Origin: Algibacter miyuki | GTDB lineage: Bacteria; Bacteroidota; Bacteroidia; Flavobacteriales; Flavobacteriaceae | Assembly: GCF_030409805.1 (NCBI RefSeq) | Contig: NZ_JAUFQP010000013.1 | Coordinates: 626,501 to 690,500 of the forward strand | Direction: 5' to 3' | DNA length: 64,000 nucleotides | Shown here: piece by piece, positions 35,789 to 45,049 of the stretch | How the letters are laid out: the number at the start of each line of letters is the position of its first letter | Position numbering within the stretch: position 1 is the first letter of the stretch | Position numbers and translations under genes: made by a program | The notes under the pieces: generated by a model | What the model was told of the DNA's origin: nothing | Seen by the model: the letters and a program-made list of their open reading frames with translations, nothing else | Database searches by the model: none

Positions 35789-37774
35789 ATGAAGAAAATA
35801 TTAAAAGATTATAGTTTAGTGTTGCTTTGTTTGATGTTGTTTGTTAGTTGTAAAAAAGCTGAAATAACAGCAGTTAGTTCCCCAAACGGTATTAATAATA
35901 TCACATTTTTGAATGATGAAAATAGTGATGAGATAACCTTTTTAGTAAAATATGGAGAGCAAGTGGTTATTCAATCTTCAATATTGAAGTTATTATCTAA
36001 TGAGATTGATTTTTCTGGTGATTTGTCCATATTAAAAACTGAAATATCCTCAGAAAATAATGAGTGGCAATCTAATTTTGCTGAGTTAAGCAGAATTACA
36101 GACCACTATAATCAAATAAAAATATTTTTAAAATTGGGTGAAGCTCAGGTAAATATTATTGGTAGAGCATACAACGAAGGTGTTGCCTTTGCCTATGAAA
36201 TTCCGGAGCAACAAAATATTGAAGAAATAGGCTTAGCCGAAAATATTCACTACAACTTTAAGGAAGATTATAACGTTTGGGCTACACCAAAGCGTGGTCC
36301 AGGTGTTTTAACGGCACAAGGTGAGTATAAAAAACTCCCATTATCTAAACTCGAAAAAGGTTGTGAGCGTCCGCTTGTAATGGAAATTCACGATAGTTTA
36401 AAAATTGCTTTAGCTGAGGCAAAGTTGGTGGATTATGCACGTTTAAGTTTCGATAAAGGGACGTCTTCAAAATATAGTATTCTTTCTAGTTTAGATGGTA
36501 AAATGGGGAAACAAGAACAAGATACCATTTCTGGAGCTATCATTTCTAAACGCGTAGAAGTTGGAGCCAAAGTGCATAAAAAATTACCTTTTCAATCTCC
36601 TTGGCGTGTAGTAATGATGGCGAAAAACGAAGGTGAATTATTAGAAAATAATTATTTAATTCAAAATTTAAACGATCCTTCTGCTATTGCTGATGAATCT
36701 TGGATTAAGCCAGGTAAAGTTTTAAGAGAAACCACGCTTACTACACAAGGCGCTTATGCTGCTATCGATTTTGTGGCCGAACATAACATGCAGTATATTA
36801 TGTTTGATGCGGGTTGGTATGGCGATGAAATGAAGAACAGCTCAGATGCGACAACGGTAACTTTAGACCCAAAAAGATCTAAAGGCCCATTGGATATGGA
36901 AGCTGTAACAGCTTATGGAAAAGAAAAAGGCATTGGTTTAATTTTATATATAAACCGTCGTGCTTTAGAAAAGCAAATAGAAGAAGTTTTACCATTATTG
37001 AAAAAATGGGGTGTTGCCGGAATTAAATACGGTTTTGTTCGTGTAGGCGATCAAGATGCTACGGCATGGATGCACGAAGCTGTGAAAAAAACGGCGCAAT
37101 ATGAAATGATTATTGATGTACACGACGAATATAGACCAACAGGTTTTTCTAGAACGTATCCAAACTTTTTAACTCAAGAAGGTATTCGTGGTGATGAAGA
37201 ATCTGTTCCTAATGCACATACTCTAATAAGCATGTTTACGCGCACGCTTGCTGGAGCATCGGATAATACGGTTTGTTATTATAATTCTCGTGTTAGCAAA
37301 ATGGGGTCTCACGCCTCTCAATTAGCAAAAACGGTTTGTATTTTTAGTCCGTTACAGTTTTTGTATTGGTATGATAAAGCACCATTAGCTCCAGTTAAAG
37401 AAGATGTACTTTGGGGTGATACCAAGACTATTGGTAACGAACCCGAATTAGAGTTTTTTGATAATGTACCAACCACTTGGGATGAAACTAAAGTATTAGA
37501 AGCTGAGATTGGAAAAATAGGAGTAATAGCAAGAAGAAAAGGAAACGACTGGTATATTGGTGGAATTAATGGAGAAACGGCTCGAAACGTGGTGTTAGAT
37601 TTTTCTTTTTTAGATGAAAATCAAAGTTACAGAGCCAAAGTATATACAGACGACGAGACTATCGAAACTAGAACGCATGTTAAAATAGAGGCGATTGAAG
37701 TTTCAAATAAATCAAAATTAAATTTAAACGTAAAAAGCAATAACGGCTTTGCTATGCGTATTACTAAACTATAA
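35789..37774 (+). CDS. GH97 glycoside hydrolase, lipoprotein
   Basis: The 661-residue protein has a lipoprotein signal with Cys21 (MLFVSC). An N-terminal beta-sandwich (SSPNGINNITFLNDENSDEI), a TIM barrel and a C-terminal sandwich follow, as in GH97. Barrel landmarks are IMFDAGWYGD at 337-346, GVAGIKYGF at 408-416, IDVHDEYRPTG at 442-452 and QEGIRGDEE at 463-471. Retaining GH97 enzymes have an Asp nucleophile in the strand read here as IKYGF. Gly at that point suggests an inverting (alpha-glucosidase-like) mechanism, but this rests on an alignment by eye. It would cleave an alpha-linked hexose from the glycan. Confidence 0.85.
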   Translation: MKKILKDYSLVLLCLMLFVSCKKAEITAVSSPNGINNITFLNDENSDEITFLVKYGEQVVIQSSILKLLSNEIDFSGDLSILKTEISSENNEWQSNFAELSRITDHYNQIKIFLKLGEAQVNIIGRAYNEGVAFAYEIPEQQNIEEIGLAENIHYNFKEDYNVWATPKRGPGVLTAQGEYKKLPLSKLEKGCERPLVMEIHDSLKIALAEAKLVDYARLSFDKGTSSKYSILSSLDGKMGKQEQDTISGAIISKRVEVGAKVHKKLPFQSPWRVVMMAKNEGELLENNYLIQNLNDPSAIADESWIKPGKVLRETTLTTQGAYAAIDFVAEHNMQYIMFDAGWYGDEMKNSSDATTVTLDPKRSKGPLDMEAVTAYGKEKGIGLILYINRRALEKQIEEVLPLLKKWGVAGIKYGFVRVGDQDATAWMHEAVKKTAQYEMIIDVHDEYRPTGFSRTYPNFLTQEGIRGDEESVPNAHTLISMFTRTLAGASDNTVCYYNSRVSKMGSHASQLAKTVCIFSPLQFLYWYDKAPLAPVKEDVLWGDTKTIGNEPELEFFDNVPTTWDETKVLEAEIGKIGVIARRKGNDWYIGGINGETARNVVLDFSFLDENQSYRAKVYTDDETIETRTHVKIEAIEVSNKSKLNLNVKSNNGFAMRITKL

Positions 37775-37783
37775 TTAACTAGA

Positions 37784-39460
37784 ATGATGAGTCAAAAATC
37801 TATTTTAAAATTATTAACGGTATTTCTTTTAATAGGAATTGTTTCCTGTAAATCAAAAGAAAAAAAAGAGGTTGTAGTGGTTAAAAAAGAACTTCCTGCT
37901 AAACGACCAAATATTATTTTTATGATGTCTGATGATCATGCATATCAGGCCATTAGTGCGTACAGCAATCATTTAATTGAAACGCCAAATATAGATCGTA
38001 TTGCAGACGAGGGAATTAAATTTACTAATGCCTGTGTTTCAAACTCTATTTGCGCGCCATCTAGAGCTACTATTTTAACAGGTAAACATTGCCATATTCA
38101 TGGTAAAGTAGATAACGTATTTCCTTTCGATGAGTCACAAACTACCTTTCCACAGTTAATGCAACAAGCAGGTTACAAAACGGCTATGTTTGGTAAATTA
38201 CACTTTGGAAACAATCCTAAAGGTGTAGATGAATTTAAAATTTTACCAGGGCAAGGGCGTTACTATAATCCTATTTTTAATACCAACGATGGCCAAATTA
38301 CAGTAGAAGGTTATGTAACGGATATTATTATGGATATGACTTTAGAATGGTTAGAAAAAAATAAAGACGACGAGCAACCATTCATGTTATTTTCAATGCA
38401 AAAAGCGCCACATAGAGAGTGGTTGCCAGCACCAAGACATTTTAAAGAATACACTAAAAAAACATTTGTTGAGCCAGAAACGTTGTTCGATGATTACGAA
38501 GGTAGAGGTACTGCAGCAAAAACTGCAGAAATGAATTTGTTAAAGCACATGAACTGGGCTGGAGATGCTAAAATTTATCCTGAGCTTATGGCAGAGCTAG
38601 GTTTAAAAGATGAGTCTGGTTGGGATTTAGAAGCTTTTGAGCGTGAAGTAGGCGCCATGAATGCAGAACAACGTGCTGTTTGGGATTCTGTTTATCGTCC
38701 TGTTATGGAAGATTTCAAAGCGAAATATTCAGAAATGGATGATAAGGAATTAATGAAATGGCGCTACCAACGCTACATGCAAGATTACTTAGGTTGTATA
38801 GCATCTGTTGATGAAAATGTTGGGCGTTTGTTAGATTACATGGAAGATTCTGGTTTAGATGAAAATACTATGGTGATTTACACATCCGATCAAGGATTTT
38901 ATTTAGGAGAGCACGGCTGGTTTGATAAGCGTTTTGTTTATGATGAATCGTTTAAAACACCATTGTTAATTAAATGGCCAAACGTTATTGAGCCAGGAAT
39001 TACAAATACCGAAATGGTACAGAATTTAGATTTTGCACAAACCATTTTAGAAGCTGCTCAAATTGAAGCACCTAGCGATATGCAAGGTGAAAGTTTAATA
39101 CCTCTTTTATTAGGAAATCAAGAAGAATGGACTAGAGAAGCCGTGTACTATCATTATTACGAATATCCTGGTATTCATATGGTGAAAAGACATTATGCCA
39201 TTATTACACAAGAATATAAGCTAGCACATTTTTATTATGATGTGGATGAATGGGAACTTTACGATCGCAAAAATGATCCACAAGAAATGAAAAATGTAGT
39301 AAACGATCCTGCTTACGCTGATGTCGTTGTAAAGCTTAAAAAGCAACTAGCGGAATTACGTGAACAGTATGGAGATAGTTCGGAGTTAGATCAAGAAATT
39401 CTTAGAAAATACCTTGAAGCTCAGAACAACCCAGATATTGAAACGGTGCCGTTGCATTAG
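37784..39460 (+). CDS. S1-family sulfatase 2, lipoprotein
   Basis: The 558-residue protein has a lipoprotein signal with Cys22 (IGIVSC). RPNIIFMMSDDHAYQ at 41-55 binds the metal, and CAPSRATILTGK begins with the formylglycine precursor Cys90. TSDQGFYLGEHGWFDKR follows in the C-terminal half, the pattern of iduronate/glucosamine-type and choline-type sulfatases in S1. It is longer than sulfatase 1, with an extra acidic helical insert around 235-340. It lies 9 bp after GH97 and 79 bp before the first lyase. Confidence 0.93.
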   Translation: MMSQKSILKLLTVFLLIGIVSCKSKEKKEVVVVKKELPAKRPNIIFMMSDDHAYQAISAYSNHLIETPNIDRIADEGIKFTNACVSNSICAPSRATILTGKHCHIHGKVDNVFPFDESQTTFPQLMQQAGYKTAMFGKLHFGNNPKGVDEFKILPGQGRYYNPIFNTNDGQITVEGYVTDIIMDMTLEWLEKNKDDEQPFMLFSMQKAPHREWLPAPRHFKEYTKKTFVEPETLFDDYEGRGTAAKTAEMNLLKHMNWAGDAKIYPELMAELGLKDESGWDLEAFEREVGAMNAEQRAVWDSVYRPVMEDFKAKYSEMDDKELMKWRYQRYMQDYLGCIASVDENVGRLLDYMEDSGLDENTMVIYTSDQGFYLGEHGWFDKRFVYDESFKTPLLIKWPNVIEPGITNTEMVQNLDFAQTILEAAQIEAPSDMQGESLIPLLLGNQEEWTREAVYYHYYEYPGIHMVKRHYAIITQEYKLAHFYYDVDEWELYDRKNDPQEMKNVVNDPAYADVVVKLKKQLAELREQYGDSSELDQEILRKYLEAQNNPDIETVPLH

Positions 39461-39539
39461 AAATAATATTTAAAATATGGAGTCTGAATTTATATTTAGA
39501 CGTCATACAATAGAAATCATAAAACAGCTTTTTAGTTAG

Positions 39540-42212
39540 ATGAAATTATCAAAATTAACCCCCTTATTAATCCTTTTATTTTTAGTTGGAAGCTCTATTT
39601 ATGGGCAAAAAGCAACAAGCCATCCAAAACTTTATGCTACTAAATCGGATAAAGCTTCTATAGTCGCTAAAATTAAAAATGAAGCTTGGGCAAAAGCCTC
39701 TTGGGAAAATTTACTTTCTACAATAGATCCGCATGTAAATCGTCATGTTGAAGATCCGGAATGGATAGTTTCTCGATTAGCGATGTATTGGAAAGATGGT
39801 GCTCATTTCACACAATGTTATATTAAAAATCAAAACTGGGATTATGGTGAAGGCAATGCGCCATTACCAACCGTGCGTTTACCGGGTATGCGTACTTGGA
39901 ACGATTACATAAACGTGCCTTTAGAAGATCGAATTCCGTATAACGAATCGGGAGATTTACTTGGTATTAGTCGTTCTAGTGCCGATAAAACGCCTGTTTT
40001 AATTCCGTATAAGGAAACCGGACACATGATACGTGCTAATAATATGGAAATATTAACGTTGGCCGAACAAGCGGCGTTTGCTTATTATGTAACCGAAGAT
40101 GAAAAATATGCTAAATTTTCTTCAGATATTTTATGGACGTGGTTATTAGGTACTTATTATATGGAACCGCCTTTAGATCCTAAGAAATCAACAAAAGGTC
40201 CTGGAGGTTACGAGCCAGGTGGTATCATGGGGTATTATGATTATGAAGTGATTCACGATGACAGACAAATGCCAACCGCCATTGCTTACGATTTTCTTTA
40301 TGATTATTTAAATGAAAACCCGCATGAGCATTTAAAAGCTATTAATAAAACACCAGCCGATGTTGCAGGTGTTGTTTTTAAACGTTTTATAGATATCGGA
40401 CTTATTCGTGGTGGAAAAAAAGGAAACTGGAACGTAAACCGTTACAAAAATGTTTTGGGTAGCATGCTTGTTTTAGAATCTAACGATTTTTATGAAGACG
40501 GAAAAGGAAAGGAATATTACATTCCGTTTTACACCGAAAAATCGAGCGATTACTGTGCGGCTTTGCCAGAAATAATGGATTATTACAATACAACAACAGG
40601 CTTGTGGCCAGAATCTCCAGGCTATGCTTCAGGAATGATTCCTTTGGTTTTAGAAATGGGGGTTAAATTATACAAATCTGGAATAAATACTTTGGCTGGA
40701 AATCCAATTATTTCTAAAGCAGCATTGGCAAATCTTGGTTGGCTTGATGCTCGCGGAAATTTAGTGGTTTTTGGAGATATGCGTGGAGGTCCTGCAAATA
40801 TTTCATCTTTTGAGTCTTTATTAACTTATGCCACTTGGGAAGGTGATACGGAAACTGCCGAAAAAATGGCAACCGTTATCCGTAAAAATATAGCTTCTGG
40901 TCAGTACGATAGAAATGCATCAAATTGGCAAGGTATAGTGTTAAATCAGCCTTTGCAAGGTTCGGGAAGCGATTTACCTTTTCATAAAGCAGCATATTCT
41001 CCATTTCATAAACATATTATTATGCGAAATGGAAACGACGAAAATAATGGACTTATGTTTACGCTTTATGGTGGAAAACATAGATCGCATTTGGCTAAAA
41101 ATGGTTTAGCCATGCAGTTTTACGGCAAAGGTTGGTCTTTAGCGCCAGATGCTTCGGCTTATGAATCATATTGGTCTGACGATGCTGAATATCACAGAGG
41201 AATTACAGGTTCTAACACCATTGTACCAGGTTATAATGAAGGCGATATTACGATAAATGCGATGGATCCAGCGGTGGATACTGCAAGCGGATTTTATAAC
41301 ACTTCGGAAACCTCTCAAAATGTATCTTTTGCTGATGTTTCTGGTGGAGAAAAACGTCGTTTAGTGGCTATGATTCGTACTTCGGAAACAACAGGGTATT
41401 ATGTAGATGTGTTTAGATCAAATCAAGCTGATAACGATTATATTCATCATAACTTAGGAAATGTGGTGACGCTTAAAAATACATCAAATGAAGCTCTAAA
41501 TTTAGAATCAGTTAATGATTTAGGTGTGAAATATGATAAGAATTATAGGTTTTTCAAAAACCAAAGAAAAGTAAACTATTCTGAAGATTTTAATGCCACT
41601 TGGGATATCAACAGCATATCACCTGCATTACATGTTAACATGTGGATGATGGGGCAGGAGAACAGATCGCTTTATGCAGTAGATGCTCCGCCAACAACAT
41701 TACGTAGTGATATCACGCCTGGGCAGGTGAATAAAAGCCCACAAACAACACCAACTTTAATTGTACGTCAGAATGGAATTAACGGAGCTAAAAATCCGTT
41801 TGTGTCTATTTTTGAATCTTATGAAACGGGAGAAAAATCTATTCAATCTATTGAAAAAATTGAAACCTCTGAACATTTTGTTAGTATTGTTGTAAATTCT
41901 AAAAACACAACACAATTCATTCTAAATGCGACGGATAATAAAGTATATGAAGCTGACAAAAAAATAAAATTTCAAGGTGTTTTTGGTGTGACTTCCGAAG
42001 AAAACAATAATTTTCAATATCTGTATTTAGGGAAAGGAACGTTAATTCAAAAAGACGATTTAAAAATTGAAGCGGTTGATGAAGCTGTTTCAGCAGAATT
42101 AAAATTTGAAGATGGTAAATACTTCTACTCTTCGGATAAACCTGTTGTTATTCAACTTAAAAAAGGGCATTCTAAAACGTATCAAGCAGGTCAACATATT
42201 GAAATTAAATAG
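39540..42212 (+). CDS. Heparinase II/III-like polysaccharide lyase 1
   Basis: The 890-residue protein has a signal peptide (residues 1-22, ending IYGQ), a helical toroid to about residue 480, then beta-sandwich domains. The toroid contains WPESPGY with Tyr362, the usual catalytic Tyr/Arg region, and GNWNVNRYKN at 295-304. The central beta domain has GGKHRSHLAKNGLAMQF near 510. Where the family normally reads HNTV, this protein reads SNTIV. The C-terminal domain (800-890) is the one left over in the 35271 remnant. It is homologous along most of its length to the next gene. It probably cleaves a uronic-acid-containing chain by beta-elimination; the PL family is not assigned. Confidence 0.82.
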   Translation: MKLSKLTPLLILLFLVGSSIYGQKATSHPKLYATKSDKASIVAKIKNEAWAKASWENLLSTIDPHVNRHVEDPEWIVSRLAMYWKDGAHFTQCYIKNQNWDYGEGNAPLPTVRLPGMRTWNDYINVPLEDRIPYNESGDLLGISRSSADKTPVLIPYKETGHMIRANNMEILTLAEQAAFAYYVTEDEKYAKFSSDILWTWLLGTYYMEPPLDPKKSTKGPGGYEPGGIMGYYDYEVIHDDRQMPTAIAYDFLYDYLNENPHEHLKAINKTPADVAGVVFKRFIDIGLIRGGKKGNWNVNRYKNVLGSMLVLESNDFYEDGKGKEYYIPFYTEKSSDYCAALPEIMDYYNTTTGLWPESPGYASGMIPLVLEMGVKLYKSGINTLAGNPIISKAALANLGWLDARGNLVVFGDMRGGPANISSFESLLTYATWEGDTETAEKMATVIRKNIASGQYDRNASNWQGIVLNQPLQGSGSDLPFHKAAYSPFHKHIIMRNGNDENNGLMFTLYGGKHRSHLAKNGLAMQFYGKGWSLAPDASAYESYWSDDAEYHRGITGSNTIVPGYNEGDITINAMDPAVDTASGFYNTSETSQNVSFADVSGGEKRRLVAMIRTSETTGYYVDVFRSNQADNDYIHHNLGNVVTLKNTSNEALNLESVNDLGVKYDKNYRFFKNQRKVNYSEDFNATWDINSISPALHVNMWMMGQENRSLYAVDAPPTTLRSDITPGQVNKSPQTTPTLIVRQNGINGAKNPFVSIFESYETGEKSIQSIEKIETSEHFVSIVVNSKNTTQFILNATDNKVYEADKKIKFQGVFGVTSEENNNFQYLYLGKGTLIQKDDLKIEAVDEAVSAELKFEDGKYFYSSDKPVVIQLKKGHSKTYQAGQHIEIK

Positions 42213-42218
42213 TATAAA

Positions 42219-45029
42219 ATGGACATGAAAATGAAAACGAAACTTTTTGTAATACCCATGGTGCTTGGGATGATGCTTTTTGCACCGCTGTTAAAAGCAC
42301 AAGAATCTGGGCACCCTAGAATTTATGCTACTAATGCTGCTAAAAAAGATTTTTTAAACAGTATAAAATCTATTGAATGGAAAAAAAGCTTGGTTGATAA
42401 GAAAATAGCTAGCCTTGAAAAATATTTAGAATATGTTGATAACGACCCAACATGGCTAGTTTCTAGGTTACAAATGAATTGGAAAACAAAGCATAATAAA
42501 GTGTTTTTAAAAGGGGGTGAGTTTGCTTATTCTGAAGGAACTGCGCCTGTGCCAACCGTTCGTTTTTCTGGAACACGAGATTGGGCCACCGAATATTCTT
42601 CACCTAAATTAGAAGACGTTGAACCTTATTTTGATGATCCTCGCGGATATTATTTAGCCCATAAAAAAACAAAGAAAAAAGAATGGCTTCACCCATCAAA
42701 AATAGGTCACGCCATTGAGGGCACCAACCGCCATATAATGAGTTTGGTTGAAGATGCATCTTTTTTATACTGGGTTACTGGTGATAAAAAATATGCTGAA
42801 TTTGCAAAGCCCGTTTTTGAAACTTATATCGAAGGCATGTATTACAGAGATGCACCAATCGATTTAAAAAACGGGACACAACAACGTATTTCTGGCTTGG
42901 CCACCTTTGAAGTTATTCATGAAAAGATTCTAATTAGTTTATTAACTACGTATGATTTTCTGTATGATTATTTTGAAGATGAAAACGTAAACTTAGACCA
43001 CAGCGCGGCCGTGTTTCAAAAATGGGGAGACCAAATTGTAAATAATGGTATTCCTGATAATAATTGGAATCTTTTTCAGGCACGTTTTTTAACTTACGTT
43101 GCGTTAACTTTAGATAGTAACGATGCTTACGCAAATGGAAAAGGACGCGAATATTTTTTAGACCGTACCTTTAATACATCAACAGAACGCCAATTATCTA
43201 TAAAAGAGTCGTTGTTAGTTTACGATCAAGAAAATGGAATGTGGCCAGAATGTGCTTCGTATTCCGTACATGTTATTACAACTTTACTCAACATTTTTAC
43301 GCTTTTAGATAACTCGACCAATAACAACGAACTTTCTAAATTTCCGATTATAGAAAAAGCCGCTTTGGCTTCTTTTCAATACCTGTTTCCAAGTGGTTAT
43401 ACAGTAGGTTTTGGCGATTCTAATCATAAAACATTACCACCCGAAAATTTTGAACTTTTAATTTCAAATTATAGTAAATATAATAATGAAGAAAAAGAAA
43501 ACATCATTTCAGGTTTATTAGAGCAAATGATTGATAAGGGCGAATATCAAAGAAAAGCAGACGATTTATTTCAACTGTTTTTCTATGTCGATCAATTAAA
43601 AACATCGGAAACTAGCGAGAATGGTTTAGATAAATTAACCTCGCCAACATTTTACGCTTCAAACGTAAGTATGTTTAATCAAAGACTGGGGAAAGGTGAT
43701 GATGCTATGATGGTTTCAACGGCAGGTTCTTACGGAAATCATTCGCATGCCAATGGTATTTCAATAGAATTGTTTGCTAATAAATATGCTTTAGGTTTAG
43801 ATATGGGGAAAGGTTCTAGTTATTGGCATACCGACCATAGAGAATACTATTCTAGATTTCCGGCTCACAATACGGTGGTGGTCGATGGCGCTTCAGATTA
43901 TAATGCGATGCGAGGTTATCATCCGTTTAAATTAGATAATAATTTCCCGGCAGTTAGTACCATTCCAACGTTTGATAAATTGACTTATTCAAAAGTCTCT
44001 TTTTTCGAACCAAAAACAAAAGCAGATCAACAGCGCTTTACGGCCATTATAAAATCGAATAGTTCAAAAGGTTATATTTTAGATGTATTTCGATCTAAAA
44101 AGCAAGAAGGTGGTACAGAACGTCACGATTATTTTTATCATAATTTAGGTCAATCACTTCAAATTTTAGATGCCAATTCTAAAGCATTGTCTTTAAAGAG
44201 TACAACAGATTTTGGTAGTAAACAAGGCGATATAAAAGCTTATGATTATTTAACGGAAAAGAAAAAAGTAGAAACCTCTAAAGATGTGCAAGCACTTTTT
44301 AGGTTAAAAACGAGTGATGAGGCCGATAATTTAATGAAAGTTTGGATTAAAGGAAGTGAAAAACAAAGTGTTTATACAGCTTTAGCTCCAAAATCTAATG
44401 CGCTTAAAAAAGGGTCTGGCACTGCACCTGCAGAAGTTATTGGAGACCCAATACAAACGTTAATTGTAAAGCGAAATGCATCGGCTTGGGAAAACCCTTT
44501 TGCAGTGGTTTTTAATCCGTATTTTGACGGAGAAGAAAATCCGGTTTCTAATGTTTCTTATGGTTCTATTAAACAAAATCCGAGTACGCAAATTATAGAT
44601 GTTACTTTGAATGATAATGCAACCGATCATATTATATTAAATACCAAAGCGGAAGATGTTGTTGAAAAAGACGGGTTGTACCAAAAAGGACTTTTATCGG
44701 TTACACGAAAAACTAAAAACACTAAAGATTTAGATTATTTCTTTGTTTCAGGCATGTATAAATATGCGCAAAACGGATGGGAAGTTGTGACTTCAGGAGA
44801 ACCGGTAACGGTATCTGTTGAACGTTCGGGAGATACCTTTGTTATTGAAAGTAGTGGAGCTGCTGTAATACGAGCACCTTTTTTAAATGGAAAAAAATCG
44901 GCCGAATTAAGAATTTATGAAGATGGAAAGTTGGTTTCCTCTAGACAAGGTCAAATAAACAGATCTAATCCAGAGCAGCTAGAATTTAGAATATCTAAGG
45001 CCTATAGTAAAGTTTTAATTGTTTATTAA
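42219..45029 (+). CDS. Heparinase II/III-like polysaccharide lyase 2
   Basis: The 936-residue protein has a signal peptide ending LLKAQE; the Met at codons 1, 3 or 5 could start it. The toroid has WPECASY near 342-348, and the beta domain has the complete family motifs SYGNHSHANGISIELF near 503-518 and RFPAHNTVVVDG. It therefore looks catalytically intact. It shares SHPRIYAT-type and PTVRFSGTRDW blocks with the preceding lyase, 6 bp away, and the two are a tandem paralogous pair. Differences in the motifs suggest they cleave different linkages. A PL family name cannot be given without profile searches. Confidence 0.83.
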   Translation: MDMKMKTKLFVIPMVLGMMLFAPLLKAQESGHPRIYATNAAKKDFLNSIKSIEWKKSLVDKKIASLEKYLEYVDNDPTWLVSRLQMNWKTKHNKVFLKGGEFAYSEGTAPVPTVRFSGTRDWATEYSSPKLEDVEPYFDDPRGYYLAHKKTKKKEWLHPSKIGHAIEGTNRHIMSLVEDASFLYWVTGDKKYAEFAKPVFETYIEGMYYRDAPIDLKNGTQQRISGLATFEVIHEKILISLLTTYDFLYDYFEDENVNLDHSAAVFQKWGDQIVNNGIPDNNWNLFQARFLTYVALTLDSNDAYANGKGREYFLDRTFNTSTERQLSIKESLLVYDQENGMWPECASYSVHVITTLLNIFTLLDNSTNNNELSKFPIIEKAALASFQYLFPSGYTVGFGDSNHKTLPPENFELLISNYSKYNNEEKENIISGLLEQMIDKGEYQRKADDLFQLFFYVDQLKTSETSENGLDKLTSPTFYASNVSMFNQRLGKGDDAMMVSTAGSYGNHSHANGISIELFANKYALGLDMGKGSSYWHTDHREYYSRFPAHNTVVVDGASDYNAMRGYHPFKLDNNFPAVSTIPTFDKLTYSKVSFFEPKTKADQQRFTAIIKSNSSKGYILDVFRSKKQEGGTERHDYFYHNLGQSLQILDANSKALSLKSTTDFGSKQGDIKAYDYLTEKKKVETSKDVQALFRLKTSDEADNLMKVWIKGSEKQSVYTALAPKSNALKKGSGTAPAEVIGDPIQTLIVKRNASAWENPFAVVFNPYFDGEENPVSNVSYGSIKQNPSTQIIDVTLNDNATDHIILNTKAEDVVEKDGLYQKGLLSVTRKTKNTKDLDYFFVSGMYKYAQNGWEVVTSGEPVTVSVERSGDTFVIESSGAAVIRAPFLNGKKSAELRIYEDGKLVSSRQGQINRSNPEQLEFRISKAYSKVLIVY

Positions 45030-45049
45030 ATTAATATAAGAAAAGAACT

